A stretch of DNA of 64,000 bases from Pantanalinema rosaneae (GTDB lineage Bacteria; Cyanobacteriota; Cyanobacteriia; Leptolyngbyales; Leptolyngbyaceae). Below, one piece after another: positions 1-9,007 of this stretch; position 1 is the stretch's first letter, and every line of letters begins with the position of its first letter. The stretch spans positions 1-64,000 of the forward strand of contig NZ_JBLZFZ010000029.1 in NCBI RefSeq assembly GCF_050753385.1, written 5' to 3'. Under the pieces are notes generated by a model. It searched no databases and was not told where the DNA came from. It saw only the letters and a program-made list of their open reading frames with translations. A program made the translations under genes and the position numbers.

Positions 1-19
1 AGATGTGTATAAGAGACAG
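1..19. other. Tn5/Nextera mosaic-end adapter at contig edge
   Basis: The first 19 bases read AGATGTGTATAAGAGACAG, identical to the hyperactive Tn5 mosaic end used in tagmentation libraries. It abuts a histidine kinase reading frame that is otherwise open. This is library adapter left on the contig end, not genomic DNA, and it should be masked. Confidence 0.97.
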
Positions 20-2259
20 GGGGAAGATGAGGAGGCTGGGGAAGAGGGGGAGTCAAATGGTTCGAGATGAACTGCTAATCGGATAGAACCGGAATCGGGT
101 GTGAATTTGACGGCGTTGCTGAGGAGGTTGATGAGAACCTGGCGTAAGCGCCGATCGTCTGCCTGAACAGCATGGAGATCATCAGGAATTTGGGTGGTGA
201 TTTGAATGTTTTTCTTCAGTGCCAACTCTTTGACAAACATCAGGCTGGCATCACATAGGCTCTTAACCGACACGGGACTCAGTTGTAATTCCAGTTTGCC
301 GGATTCAATTTTGGCTAGATCTAAGATGTCGTTAATCAGTTCTAGTAGATGTCGTCCACTCCGCTCGATCGTGCCTAAGGCTTTAATTTGCTTGGCATTT
401 AGATTACCGAATACCTGATCCTGAAGCCCTTCTGATAATCCCAAAATGGCGTTGAGCGGTGTCCGGAGTTCATGACTCATGTTGGCTAAAAACTCATCCT
501 TCATCCGGGTGGCTCGGGCTAATTCCATATTGGTTTGCGCCAATTGTTCATTTGTGTGCCGGAGTTGGGCTTCTTTCTGTTTGCGATCGGTGATATCTAA
601 AATGGTTCCGACCAGACGCACTAATTGTCCTTGGGAGTTCAACACCGGTTCACCCCGCCCCTGTAAGTAACGTAACGTCCCATCAGAGTGGTAAACCCGA
701 AACTCAATCTCATAGGATTGTTGGCTGGCAACGGCGGCATGAACGGCTTGGTCATAGTGATGGCGATCGTCCGGGTGAACGGCTTGTTGTACCTCGGCAA
801 ATGTGGGATTGCCTGCGGCTAAATCTCGTCCGAACAGGCGAAACACTTCTTCTGACCAGAGCACTTCTTGAGTCTGTAGATCAAACTCCCAACTCCCAAG
901 ATGGGCAATGCGTTGAGCCGCCAACAGGTGGGCAGCATTCTTGCGGGCTTGGGCTTCTAGCTGTTTTTGGCGAGTAATGTCTTTGGCAATCCCGAGAAAC
1001 CCAATAATTTGGGCTGTGGCATCGCGTAATGCGGTTACAGATAGCAACACCGGAAACCGAGAACCATCCTTGCGGATATATGTCCATTCTGCCTCGCTGG
1101 TGATCCCTCGCTGAGCTTGAGCCACAAACACCTCAAAGCCTGGTGGAATGGTTGTATTTAACTCGGCGGACAGTAGATCTGCCCGTTGCTCCACTTCCTG
1201 GGAATCATGGATGCGCTCCGGCGTGATTTGACCAATCACTTCATCGGCGGTATACCCCAACATTTTTTGAGCCGCCGCATTAAAGGTCTGAATGGTGCCG
1301 TTCGGATCAGTCGAGATAATTGAGTAATCCGTACCATCGAGAATTGCCTGTTGCAGACTGGTAATGGCTAGTAGTTGGGCTTGGCTCTCCTGTAGGGCGA
1401 TCGTGCGCTGTTCAATGCGGGCTTCCAGGTCTTGATTTAATTCGTGAAGCGCCTGTTCGGCTCGAACTTGCTCCGTAATATCGATCGCGACTCCCCCGAC
1501 TAAACACTGTCCAGATAACGTCTCGATCGGAAACTTGTAAACCAAAAATTGCCCGATCGTGCCAGCTTGAGTTGGGGCTAACTCGATCGCTTTTAGGACT
1601 GACCGACTTTGCACCACCTGTTGAATATTTTGCAGATATTGTTGCCTCAGGTCGCTGGGATAAAGCGTGACATCCGTTTTTTGGGGCACATAATCCGCCG
1701 GAATTTGAAACACCTGGGAGTAGGTCTGGCTGATATAAACCAGTTGCCCCATCTCATTAGTAATCCAGGATGCTGTGGGGCTATTGTCCATAAATGCCTG
1801 AAACCGGGCTTCACTCTCCCGTAACGCTGCTTCAGTTTTTCGCCGTTCCGCAATTTCCGCTTCCAGGACTTGATTTGTAACAGCTAAACCAGGTAGCACC
1901 AGAGCGTGAGGAATTAATGATACCAATGCGATCGCCGTATACACAGACACGAATGCTGTAACGGCTTTGCTTAATCCCGATAGCCAATAGGTAGGATGCC
2001 AAAGCGTCCAAATTTCCAAGACATGGGTGATGCCACAACTAATAATAAAGCTACTAAATAACAGAAGTATGCCGTTAAAAGGAACATCACGACGTTTATG
2101 GATGAAATAGAGCAGGCTGAGCGGAATCGAAAAGTAAGCCAGGGCGATCAGGCTATCCGCTAACAAATGCAGCCCAACTAAACCGGGCTTCCACAGGTAG
2201 CAATGTCCATGGGGAATAAATGCATCCGAATTAAACAGGATTTGCAAAAGCTCTAGCAT
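20..2259 (-). CDS. Ethylene-receptor-like PAS sensor histidine kinase (partial, C-terminus missing)
   Basis: ATG at 2259; about 746 codons are present before the adapter. The N-terminus (residues ~30-120) has three membrane helices and aligns without gaps, at a +10 offset, to my recollection of the plant ETR1 ethylene-binding domain. Asp35, Tyr42, Pro46, Ile72, Cys75 and His79 match ETR1 D25, Y32, P36, I62, C65 and H69; Cys and His are the copper/ethylene ligands. Three PAS domains follow (~147-265, ~310-430, ~440-550), then HisKA with phosphoacceptor His596 in SHELRTPLN. The start of the HATPase domain with its N box (INLLSNAVKFTP) is visible. Cyanobacterial relatives such as Synechocystis SynEtr1 (Slr1212) bind ethylene and affect phototaxis. 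Ethylene binding here is inferred from residue conservation. A receiver domain may lie beyond the edge. Confidence 0.93.
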
Positions 2260-2618
2260 ATCTCTCTAGCCTGTTGTCCTGAGCAGGACACGCCAAATGA
2301 ACTCCAGTCGATCGTAGATAGTTTGCTGATTAGCCACCAATAAAATTCCAGTTCAAGAACGATCGCCTCCAGCTCCGTAAAGTTGCTGAAATAGAAAATT
2401 CAGTGAAACTTCTAAGAAATTTCTAAATAGATATCTCTATAGTGCCCAGATTAACTAGAAGCTACGTGAGCAAAATTTTTCTTATAAGAAAATTTATATA
2501 CACCATCTGTCCCAGTGGGGCATGACTCGATGGTATTGGGTCAGACAGGGGAACCTGTGGTCAACTTGGGGGAAGAGAAATCCGTTGAAAGGCTAAGATA
2601 GGGCATACACTCAACCAT
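2260..2618. other. Divergent intergenic region, no gene seen
   Basis: This 359-base spacer lies between the divergent ethylene-receptor-like kinase and pentapeptide-repeat genes, so it should hold both promoters. Its middle (about 2400-2510) is AT-rich. I see no RNA gene, strong hairpin or convincing open reading frame. Confidence 0.6.
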
Positions 2619-3986
2619 TTGCCTGATCAAACACGCATGGCTGCAAACCCTAACTCGCCGGAGCCAGGTTCTCCAGAATCGGCGGCAGCACATCAAGCGG
2701 CTGACCCTGTTGTCCCAGGAAACGACCTGACGAGTAACGATGGAAATGGACAATCCCGATCGCCATCGTTGGCATCCCGCCTCGCCGAGGCATCGGTTCT
2801 AACATCGGAAAAAACGGTTTCCCGCTTGCAAAGTCGCTTGTTGCGGCAAGCTTTGTCACCGAACAGTGATTTGGCTCGATCGACGGCGAATCAGTCTCCC
2901 CAATCCCTCATCCTGCTGGTTGCGATCGGGATTATGGTGGTCGGACTGGTGCTCAATAATGCTTGGCTGGGGCTGGCTGGGTCGATCGTGGCACTGCTGA
3001 TCTCCTTACAATTGCTCTGGCTACCCTTTCGGCAGGTGCTAGAAACCATTCCTATCCAGGAACGCGGCATTCTCTTAGGCAGCACGTGTGGTCTGCTGGC
3101 AGCCTTAGGCTTACTCAGATTCCTGGGGTTTTATAGCTGGCTGGGACGAACACTAGGCCCACTCGATTGGGATGTGGTGGGAGCGTTGGGGGATGTTCTG
3201 GGTGCCCTGGGACAAATTTTGATCGCTGTTCTCGCCGTCTATATTGCCTGGAGACAATACGTGATCTCCAAAGATCTGACGATTCAACAAAATACGATTA
3301 CTCAACAACAAACGATCGATACCTACTTCCAGGGAGTGTCTGACCTGGTACTGGATGAAGAGGGACTGCTGGAGGACTGGCCCCAGGAACGGGCGATCGC
3401 GGAAGCCCGAACGGCTGCCATTATGAGCAGTGTAGATGCGGGGGGCAAAGCCAAGATTATCCGGTTCCTCAGTCGGGCTCGGTTATTAAGTCCCCTCAAG
3501 CGCGATCGGCGGTTAGGACGGGCAATTTTTGATGGCACAGGTGGCTATGCGGAGGATCGGCTGTATGGGGTGCGGGTGATTGATTTGGGCGTGATGTTGG
3601 CAGGGGCTGACCTGTCGGGTACGGATCTGCGGTGGACAGACTTAAGTGATGCTAATCTAATCCGAGCCGATCTGAGTCGGTGTGATTTGGTTAAAGCCAA
3701 TTTAGTTCGCACAATTCTGTGTGATGTCACTTTGCGGGGAGCTGATTTAAATGGAGCCAAGTTCTTCTATGGCAAAGCTCAGGATGCTACCCCCCGCAGC
3801 CGGACTGAACTACCAGATTATCAGCGTGGCATCCACACGGGAGCCGTGATCGAAGGCGCAGACTTTACCGGAGTCTTGCAACTCTCGGATGAACAACGGT
3901 ATTACTGCTGTGCCTGGGGTGGTGCTAAAACCCGACGCACGATTCCCGGTGGGTGTGAAGGGATCCCCAACAAATTGGGACGTTAA
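2619..3986 (+). CDS. Membrane-anchored pentapeptide-repeat protein
   Basis: 455 residues from a TTG at 2619. An in-frame ATG at 2637 (residue 7) is an equally good start, as neither has a clear ribosome site. Residues 1-90 are polar and Ser/Pro-rich. Four hydrophobic segments follow between ~93 and ~215, then a cytoplasmic linker. Pentapeptide repeats with the A(D/N)LXX pattern occupy about residues 325-375, with an isolated unit near 415. Such repeats fold into a right-handed quadrilateral beta-helix, usually a binding scaffold rather than an enzyme. The K+ channel gene starts 8 bases after the stop, so the two are probably co-transcribed. Function is unknown. Confidence 0.85.
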   Translation: MPDQTRMAANPNSPEPGSPESAAAHQAADPVVPGNDLTSNDGNGQSRSPSLASRLAEASVLTSEKTVSRLQSRLLRQALSPNSDLARSTANQSPQSLILLVAIGIMVVGLVLNNAWLGLAGSIVALLISLQLLWLPFRQVLETIPIQERGILLGSTCGLLAALGLLRFLGFYSWLGRTLGPLDWDVVGALGDVLGALGQILIAVLAVYIAWRQYVISKDLTIQQNTITQQQTIDTYFQGVSDLVLDEEGLLEDWPQERAIAEARTAAIMSSVDAGGKAKIIRFLSRARLLSPLKRDRRLGRAIFDGTGGYAEDRLYGVRVIDLGVMLAGADLSGTDLRWTDLSDANLIRADLSRCDLVKANLVRTILCDVTLRGADLNGAKFFYGKAQDATPRSRTELPDYQRGIHTGAVIEGADFTGVLQLSDEQRYYCCAWGGAKTRRTIPGGCEGIPNKLGR

Positions 3987-3993
3987 TCGACTC

Positions 3994-4785
3994 ATGCAAC
4001 TGCGAGAGAAGATTGGGTTTTATCTGAACGATATTGATACGCCGCGAGGTAGGGCAGTTGATATTACCATCACTGGGTTAGTCTTACTATCCTCCGCTAT
4101 TTTTGTTGCCCAAACCTACAGTTTACCCGACTCAATTCGCCTGACGCTCGACTGGATCAATCAAGCGATTCTGTGCGTATTTGCGATCGAATATCTCCTC
4201 CGACTCTGGTGTGCTGACCACAAACTGCGTCATCTGGTTAGCTTATATTCAATTATTGATTTGCTGGCAGTGTTGCCCTTTTTCATTGGGGCATTAGATA
4301 CCACGTTTATTCGAGTATTTCGCTGGTTTCGGATTCTCCGCCTACTGCGGTTTATTGAAGGTAAAACGATTGTCGGTTATGTCAGCCGCGAAGATAGCGC
4401 GATCGTTGCTCGGATTTTACTTACCCTATTTATCATCATCTTTGTGTTTTCGGGACTGATTTATCAGGTCGAACACCCTAAAAATGCCGCCGTTTTTGGC
4501 ACGTTTCTGGATGCGGTCTACTTTTCGGTTGCCACCATGACCACTGTTGGGTTTGGGGATGTGACACCAATCTCGCAGGCTGGACGACTGCTGACGATTT
4601 TGATGATCCTGACGGGAATTGCCTTAATTCCCTGGCAGTTAGGTGATCTGATCAAACGGCTGGTAAAAACGGCAAACCAGGTAGAAATTACCTGTACTCA
4701 ATGTGGTTTAGCGTTCCATGATGCCGATGCCCACTTCTGCAAAGCCTGTGGTCAGGCATTAGAAACCTCTCAATCTTCCCAGTGA
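3994..4785 (+). CDS. Voltage-sensor-type K+ channel with C-terminal zinc ribbon
   Basis: I place the start at ATG 3994, just past the upstream stop; a longer frame would overlap that gene by 98 bases. The 263-residue protein has six predicted membrane helices. An S4-like segment at ~107-120 carries regularly spaced arginines (RVFRWFRILRLLRF). The pore has the K+ selectivity filter TTVGFGD at 183-189. After S6 a short linker ends in a zinc-ribbon pattern with Cys224, Cys227, Cys239 and Cys242. The family conducts K+ across the plasma or thylakoid membrane. The zinc-ribbon tail is unusual and could be a metal or redox sensor (inference). Probably in an operon with the upstream pentapeptide protein. 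Confidence 0.92.
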   Translation: MQLREKIGFYLNDIDTPRGRAVDITITGLVLLSSAIFVAQTYSLPDSIRLTLDWINQAILCVFAIEYLLRLWCADHKLRHLVSLYSIIDLLAVLPFFIGALDTTFIRVFRWFRILRLLRFIEGKTIVGYVSREDSAIVARILLTLFIIIFVFSGLIYQVEHPKNAAVFGTFLDAVYFSVATMTTVGFGDVTPISQAGRLLTILMILTGIALIPWQLGDLIKRLVKTANQVEITCTQCGLAFHDADAHFCKACGQALETSQSSQ

Positions 4786-4807
4786 TGCTGGAACAGCAAT
4801 CATATCG

Positions 4808-5404
4808 CTATACCACTGGACGGGCATCTGGTTCCCATACCCAAAGGCAATACCTCTGACTGGTTTGAGTCATCACCGCTGCATCCCCTCGGCGTTGCAG
4901 TTTGCTCCCAAGTTCCAGAGCGTGTTGGCGAGTTTCCGTGATTTTGAACAGACTATAGTACCGACCATTGTAATGGATCGCCTCTAGGCGATCGTCGAGA
5001 TCTGCCACCCGAATATAGCAAGTTTGATATTGACCTGGAGGCACAAAACTGTCACTGCGTAATTCCGTCGCCGCCGATCGCGGGGCTTGTAAATGCTTCT
5101 GGGTGCGGGAGTCCACGATCGCATCGGGTTCATACATCCAGATCGCGACTCCTTTGGTGGTTTTAGTAACAACAAGCTGCCGACCTTTGGCAATCATCAA
5201 ATTACAAATTTTCAGCGCCTTCTGTGGTTCTTTGACAATTTTCAGTAGGCTATAGAATTTGCCCTCGACCAAAACCGCTGCCATGCGGTGATCATCACCG
5301 GGTAAGCGAATATGGCAAGCCCGATATTGATCGCGAGATGCCAACACTTTCAGCATGGAAGGGGAGGAATTGCCGGTTGAAGATGGCACAGTGGAGAAGG
5401 ACAT
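4808..5404 (-). CDS. Conserved hypothetical protein with two tandem homologous domains
   Basis: 198 residues, ATG at 5404. No family is recognised. The protein is an internal duplication. Residues ~26-95 and ~121-190 align with the shared pattern Y-x-x-C-(H/Y)-I-R, then (G/N)-x-(F/Y)-YSL-(L/F)-KI, then W-(M/V)-(Y/W)-EPDA. It has no membrane segment or signal peptide, so it is probably cytoplasmic. Its 3' end faces the K+ channel gene (22-base gap). Conserved Cys, Tyr and Trp positions in both copies suggest one fold used twice. Confidence 0.75.
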   Translation of the reverse strand: MSFSTVPSSTGNSSPSMLKVLASRDQYRACHIRLPGDDHRMAAVLVEGKFYSLLKIVKEPQKALKICNLMIAKGRQLVVTKTTKGVAIWMYEPDAIVDSRTQKHLQAPRSAATELRSDSFVPPGQYQTCYIRVADLDDRLEAIHYNGRYYSLFKITETRQHALELGSKLQRRGDAAVMTQTSQRYCLWVWEPDARPVV

Positions 5405-5512
5405 GGCAGATCTCGGGACGATACTAAAAATTAATGTGACACATCTATGATTATTTCGGCAAAGAATCTGGGTTGCAGAACCCGCTGAGCAGCAAGACTG
5501 GATGAGGCAAGT

Positions 5513-6415
5513 CTACAGGTCAATACTGCCGCGATCGAACAGTTGCTCATCCGTCCCCACAGCCGTCACTTCGATGAAATCGGGATATACTTCCAGCACT
5601 GTAAATCCATATCGTGATGCTGCCCGTTCTGTCCAGGGCGATCGTCCCACAGACCGTAAGGCGGCTCCAGCATTCCCCACAATCAAATATGTTGTGCCAT
5701 CAATGGCTTCAGTGCGTTCATAACTATGTTCATGTCCATTGATATAGAGTTGGACGCGATAGGTTTTGAACAGGGGCGTTAAGGCATCGATCAAGGCTGA
5801 ATTGGAGCCATACCTGCCCGAGGAATAGAGGGGATGATGCCCAAATACAACCTTCCACGGAGCCTGACTCTGACGCAATTCCTGTTCTAACCAGGGAAGT
5901 TGATTGTGCCAATCGGCATTCGGGTTAGTATCCAGGGCAAAAAACTGGACTGTCCCGCGACGAAAGGTGTAGTATCGTCCCTGCATATTAAAGCCGGGAT
6001 AGCGAATTTGGGGTTCTCCATTGGCAGTCCGGATGTCATGGTTGCCCAGACAGGCATGAACTTTCACACCCCGTTGCAATAACGCTTGATAGGGACGCTC
6101 AAACACCGCGTTGACTTTCTCAATTTCACCATTGGTATAAATATTGTCCCCCGCCAGCACCACTAAGGGAAACGGCTGTCGTTGATGAAAGCGGGTCATT
6201 GCCTCTGCTACCGCATACTGTTCGCTCCCACCCGTTCCGGTATCCGCGATCGCGACAAACCGCAGTAATGGTTTCGTAGTTGCTCTAGAAGGGGGCAGTG
6301 GGGTTGCCGCATCACTATTCATCTGATAGGTCGTCAACCATTTCCCTAACCCTGCCAAGCCTAAACCACTGGCCAGCCCCGTTAGCAGCAAAAATTCTCG
6401 TCGTCTCAGTCTCAT
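5513..6415 (-). CDS. Tat-exported metallophosphoesterase (purple acid phosphatase-like)
   Basis: 300 residues. The N-terminus has an RRREFLLLTG twin-arginine motif followed by a Gly/Leu-rich helix, predicting folded export through Tat. Calcineurin-fold metal ligands are present: Asp58 (ADTGTGG), Asp90 (GDNIY), Asn125-His126-Asp127 (GNHD), then FGHHPLY and NGHEHSYER. The family hydrolyses phosphomonoesters with a two-metal centre. A role in periplasmic phosphate scavenging is plausible, but the substrate cannot be read from sequence. The upstream spacer contains two GTGTATACAC palindromes and an inverted-repeat element. Confidence 0.9.
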   Translation of the reverse strand: MRLRRREFLLLTGLASGLGLAGLGKWLTTYQMNSDAATPLPPSRATTKPLLRFVAIADTGTGGSEQYAVAEAMTRFHQRQPFPLVVLAGDNIYTNGEIEKVNAVFERPYQALLQRGVKVHACLGNHDIRTANGEPQIRYPGFNMQGRYYTFRRGTVQFFALDTNPNADWHNQLPWLEQELRQSQAPWKVVFGHHPLYSSGRYGSNSALIDALTPLFKTYRVQLYINGHEHSYERTEAIDGTTYLIVGNAGAALRSVGRSPWTERAASRYGFTVLEVYPDFIEVTAVGTDEQLFDRGSIDL

Positions 6416-6438
6416 GCATCCTCTCCCTTCAACCTACC

Positions 6439-6448
6439 GTGTATACAC
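6439..6448. repeat. GTGTATACAC palindrome, copy 1
   Basis: A 10-base perfect palindrome 24 bases upstream of the metallophosphoesterase start. An identical copy lies at 6585-6594. It may be a dimeric regulator site or the boundary of a mobile element. Confidence 0.5.
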
Positions 6449-6479
6449 AATTCAAATCGGACTTCGTTTGAGTGCTCTT

Positions 6480-6552
6480 CGCCCCCTAAATCCCCCAATT
6501 CTGGGGGACTTTGAATCCTGAGTTCCCCCCAGAATTGGGGGGCTAGGGGGGC
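6480..6552. repeat. GC-rich inverted-repeat element, copy A (short form)
   Basis: The sequence opens with CCCCCTAAATCCCCC and closes with GGGGGGCTAGGGGGG. Two smaller hairpins, each built on CCCCCAATTCTGGGGG or its complement, are nested inside a long imperfect inverted repeat. It lies between the metallophosphoesterase and MnmD-like genes. It is related to the copies at 31195 and 59460 but lacks their roughly 24-base inner segment. Confidence 0.85.
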
Positions 6553-6584
6553 AAGATGCAGAATTTTCAGGTGGTCAAGAAGAT

Positions 6585-6594
6585 GTGTATACAC
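6585..6594. repeat. GTGTATACAC palindrome, copy 2
   Basis: Second identical 10-base palindrome, extended by one matching base on each side. With the copy at 6439-6448 it brackets the inverted-repeat element. Confidence 0.5.
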
Positions 6595-6603
6595 AGTAGC
6601 CCT

Positions 6604-7509
6604 TCAACGAATCCCCCACCGTCGTCGCCAACTTGAGGTTGATTCTAACGTTGACGTTTGTTGTTCCTGATCATGTCGTTCTAGAATCGTCGGGGCTGTA
6701 TCCTGCAAGGTTGGGTCACGGTAGGGAATGGCCGCCCGTGTGTGTAAATGTTCCTGTTCCATTGGTGACAAGGGATGGAGAGAACTCGACTCAAACGCGG
6801 CTACAGTACCATCTGACCACTCATGGGATAGTAGGGTCTGGTCAGCCGATCGCTCGCTCAGTGGAATTGTGCCAATCTTGAATCCCGCCGCCAGCATGGC
6901 CGATCGCACACAGGCAGATCGGGAATAGGTTGCTAATTTTCCAGTCGGTGATAGACAACGGGCGACCTGCGTGAAAAATTCGACCGTCCATAACTGGGGA
7001 CAACGGCGGGGCGAAAACGGATCAAAGAAAATCGCGTCAGCTAAAAACCCAGATGTCGCCAATGCTTGAATCGTTTGACGGGCATCCCCCAGGAATAACT
7101 GCGCCTGGAGGCGAGGAGTGGTGCAGTGATGTTCCAGGGCGATCGTCCTCAGAATGGCTTGAGTGGTTGGTGTCCAGGCATCGATTAACGGTGGCACGAT
7201 CGCCGCTCGGGGAACGGTGGCATCTAACTCTAAGCCGACCACTTCTACCCGACAATCGGGATTAACGCTCCAAATGGTTTCTAGTGCGGCGGCAGTGTTA
7301 TAACCCAAGCCATAACACACATCCAGTAAACGGAGGGAGTCCTGCTGTGATCGGTGGGCTAACTCAGTTGCCTGGGCAAATTTGAGTAAGGCTTCCGATC
7401 GTGCGCCCTGATCACTATGAAAGGTTTCGCCAAACTCGGTGGAGAACAGGGTAAACGAGCCGTCTTCGGTTGGCTGGGGTGTCCAGGTGAGTGTGTCTTC
7501 TATCGCCAT
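6604..7509 (-). CDS. mnmD: MnmD-like tRNA 5-methylaminomethyl-2-thiouridine methyltransferase
   Basis: 301 residues, ATG at 7509. It is a single-domain relative of the MnmC C-terminal methyltransferase (DUF752). Residues 63-71 (DVCYGLGYN) form the SAM-binding loop. GDAR at 141-144 and FFDPFSPRRCPQLW at 161-174 are the family's signature motifs. It lacks the FAD-dependent oxidoreductase domain of bifunctional MnmC. The family methylates the wobble uridine of certain tRNAs to mnm5s2U. The start is 5 bases after the stop of the upstream ABC binding protein, so the two are co-transcribed, though no functional link is obvious. Confidence 0.8.
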   Translation of the reverse strand: MAIEDTLTWTPQPTEDGSFTLFSTEFGETFHSDQGARSEALLKFAQATELAHRSQQDSLRLLDVCYGLGYNTAAALETIWSVNPDCRVEVVGLELDATVPRAAIVPPLIDAWTPTTQAILRTIALEHHCTTPRLQAQLFLGDARQTIQALATSGFLADAIFFDPFSPRRCPQLWTVEFFTQVARCLSPTGKLATYSRSACVRSAMLAAGFKIGTIPLSERSADQTLLSHEWSDGTVAAFESSSLHPLSPMEQEHLHTRAAIPYRDPTLQDTAPTILERHDQEQQTSTLESTSSWRRRWGIR

Positions 7510-7514
7510 GCCAA

Positions 7515-8717
7515 CTATTGCAAAAATACAAACTTGCCATTCTTCCCATCCGGATTCATCCGAATTTGCGCCACATAGAATTTTTCCTGTACCACTTCAC
7601 CCACTGACGTAAACGCAATTTTACCCAAGGGCGTATCGTAGCGACTCGCCAAAATTTGTTGATTTAAAGCCGTTCGCAGTTCTGGCAACGATAACTGACG
7701 CAGCGATCGCTGCTGATCAACTGCCTTTAAAGCTTCCACCATCACCTGAACGGCTGTAAATCCCTGGGCACTAAATTGAGGCGGATCTTTTTGATATTGC
7801 TTGACGTAAGCCTGCCGAAACGATCGATTGATCGCATTGTCATGTTCGGGACTGTATGCCTGGGCAACCAGCACACCATCACATAGCTGTTTGCATAAGG
7901 GAAAAATATTTGGCGTGTTGAAACCATTGCCCCCGACGATTAATCCGGCGTAACCCAATTCCCGGATTTGCCGCACTAAATTGCCGCTATCGGCGGCTAG
8001 ACCAGAGATCACCAACAAATCTGGCTTCAGGTTGATCGCAGCCGTTGCCTGGGTTTGAAAGTCAGCATCCGTGGTTTGAAATTTCTGCACCGTAATAATT
8101 TCTAACCCTTGTTCCTGAATGGCTTGCTGGAAAATTGCTGTTTCCGATTGGCTAAACGCATCATTCTGCGCGTAAAACACAGCCACTCGACGAAGGTTAG
8201 GCTTGAGTTTAAGCGCTGCCTTGAGGGAATTGGGTGCCAACACCGTGACCGGGGAGGCAACCCGAGTAATGAACTCGCCAATTTCCGGCACTCCCTTCGC
8301 AGTATTCGTCGGTCCAACGACAGGAACTTGGGCACGATCGGCGATCGGATTAGCACTGAAGGCTTGCTGTGAGGAAGACGGCCCAACAATACCGACGACT
8401 CTATCTTTAGTAATTAAGGTTTGAAACGCATTAATGGCTCCGGCTTCATCGCCACCGGCATCCTGAAAAACTAGCTTAATCGGTGTACCCCGAATGCCAC
8501 CCTGAGCATTAAAGTATTGCTCGGCTAACCTGGCTCCATTGACGGACTCCTGCCCTAACAATGCCAGATTACTCGTTTGCGCCAAAGCGACCCCGATCGG
8601 AATCACAATCATTCCCTGACGGGTCGGACTTTCAGTTTGGTTTCCTGGCAAGGAGGCTCGATCTCTACAGGCGGTGAGTAGCAGACCAGCCAGCGCCGAT
8701 ATCACTAAACGGTTCAT
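7515..8717 (-). CDS. ABC transporter substrate-binding lipoprotein (branched-chain amino acid type)
   Basis: 400 residues. The N-terminus has a lipobox ending in LLLTAC with lipidated Cys17. The body is a periplasmic-binding fold type 1 protein (Leu/Ile/Val-binding or receptor ligand-binding family). Visible signatures include GAINAFQTLITKDRVVGIVG and the central VISGLAADSGNLVRQIRELG. No permease or ATPase genes for a HAAT transporter lie nearby, so it either works with components elsewhere or is a sensory binding protein. The ligand is unknown, and an amino acid or urea-like compound is only a family expectation. Confidence 0.9.
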   Translation of the reverse strand: MNRLVISALAGLLLTACRDRASLPGNQTESPTRQGMIVIPIGVALAQTSNLALLGQESVNGARLAEQYFNAQGGIRGTPIKLVFQDAGGDEAGAINAFQTLITKDRVVGIVGPSSSQQAFSANPIADRAQVPVVGPTNTAKGVPEIGEFITRVASPVTVLAPNSLKAALKLKPNLRRVAVFYAQNDAFSQSETAIFQQAIQEQGLEIITVQKFQTTDADFQTQATAAINLKPDLLVISGLAADSGNLVRQIRELGYAGLIVGGNGFNTPNIFPLCKQLCDGVLVAQAYSPEHDNAINRSFRQAYVKQYQKDPPQFSAQGFTAVQVMVEALKAVDQQRSLRQLSLPELRTALNQQILASRYDTPLGKIAFTSVGEVVQEKFYVAQIRMNPDGKNGKFVFLQ

Positions 8718-8782
8718 GGTTGAGAGCAGAGATCTTCTGTATCCTACAGAAAAATCTGCCTAACAAAAATAATTCTCTACTC

Positions 8783-9007
8783 TCAAGCTTGGGATTGTCT
8801 GGTGGGGTAGCGATCGCTCAGCCAGGTAAAGATACGGTCTAGTTGAGATAGGGTGACTAGACGATGTTGCCAAAGCACTACCGGGAGGCGATGAGGAGTT
8901 TTAGCACAATGTTGTAAGACCAGGGGAATCGAATCAGCCGGAATTGCTAGTTCTTCTTTGAGAAAGTGTCTTAATTGCGAGTGGATAGCTTCTGATGCGA
9001 TTGCCAT
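8783..9007 (-). CDS. DUF2949 family small protein
   Basis: 74 residues, ATG at 9007. It shows the cyanobacterial DUF2949 pattern: an N-terminal helix with HFLKEELAIP, then LPVVLWQHRLVTLSQLDRIFTWL. Soluble and without known function. Its stop is 65 bases upstream of the ABC binding protein gene on the same strand. Confidence 0.8.
   Translation of the reverse strand: MAIASEAIHSQLRHFLKEELAIPADSIPLVLQHCAKTPHRLPVVLWQHRLVTLSQLDRIFTWLSDRYPTRQSQA

Noticed and set aside
6581..6599. Second Nextera adapter-like sequence
   Set aside because: AGATGTGTATA matches only the first half of the mosaic end, then diverges. The match comes from the GTGTATACAC palindrome, which has another copy nearby.
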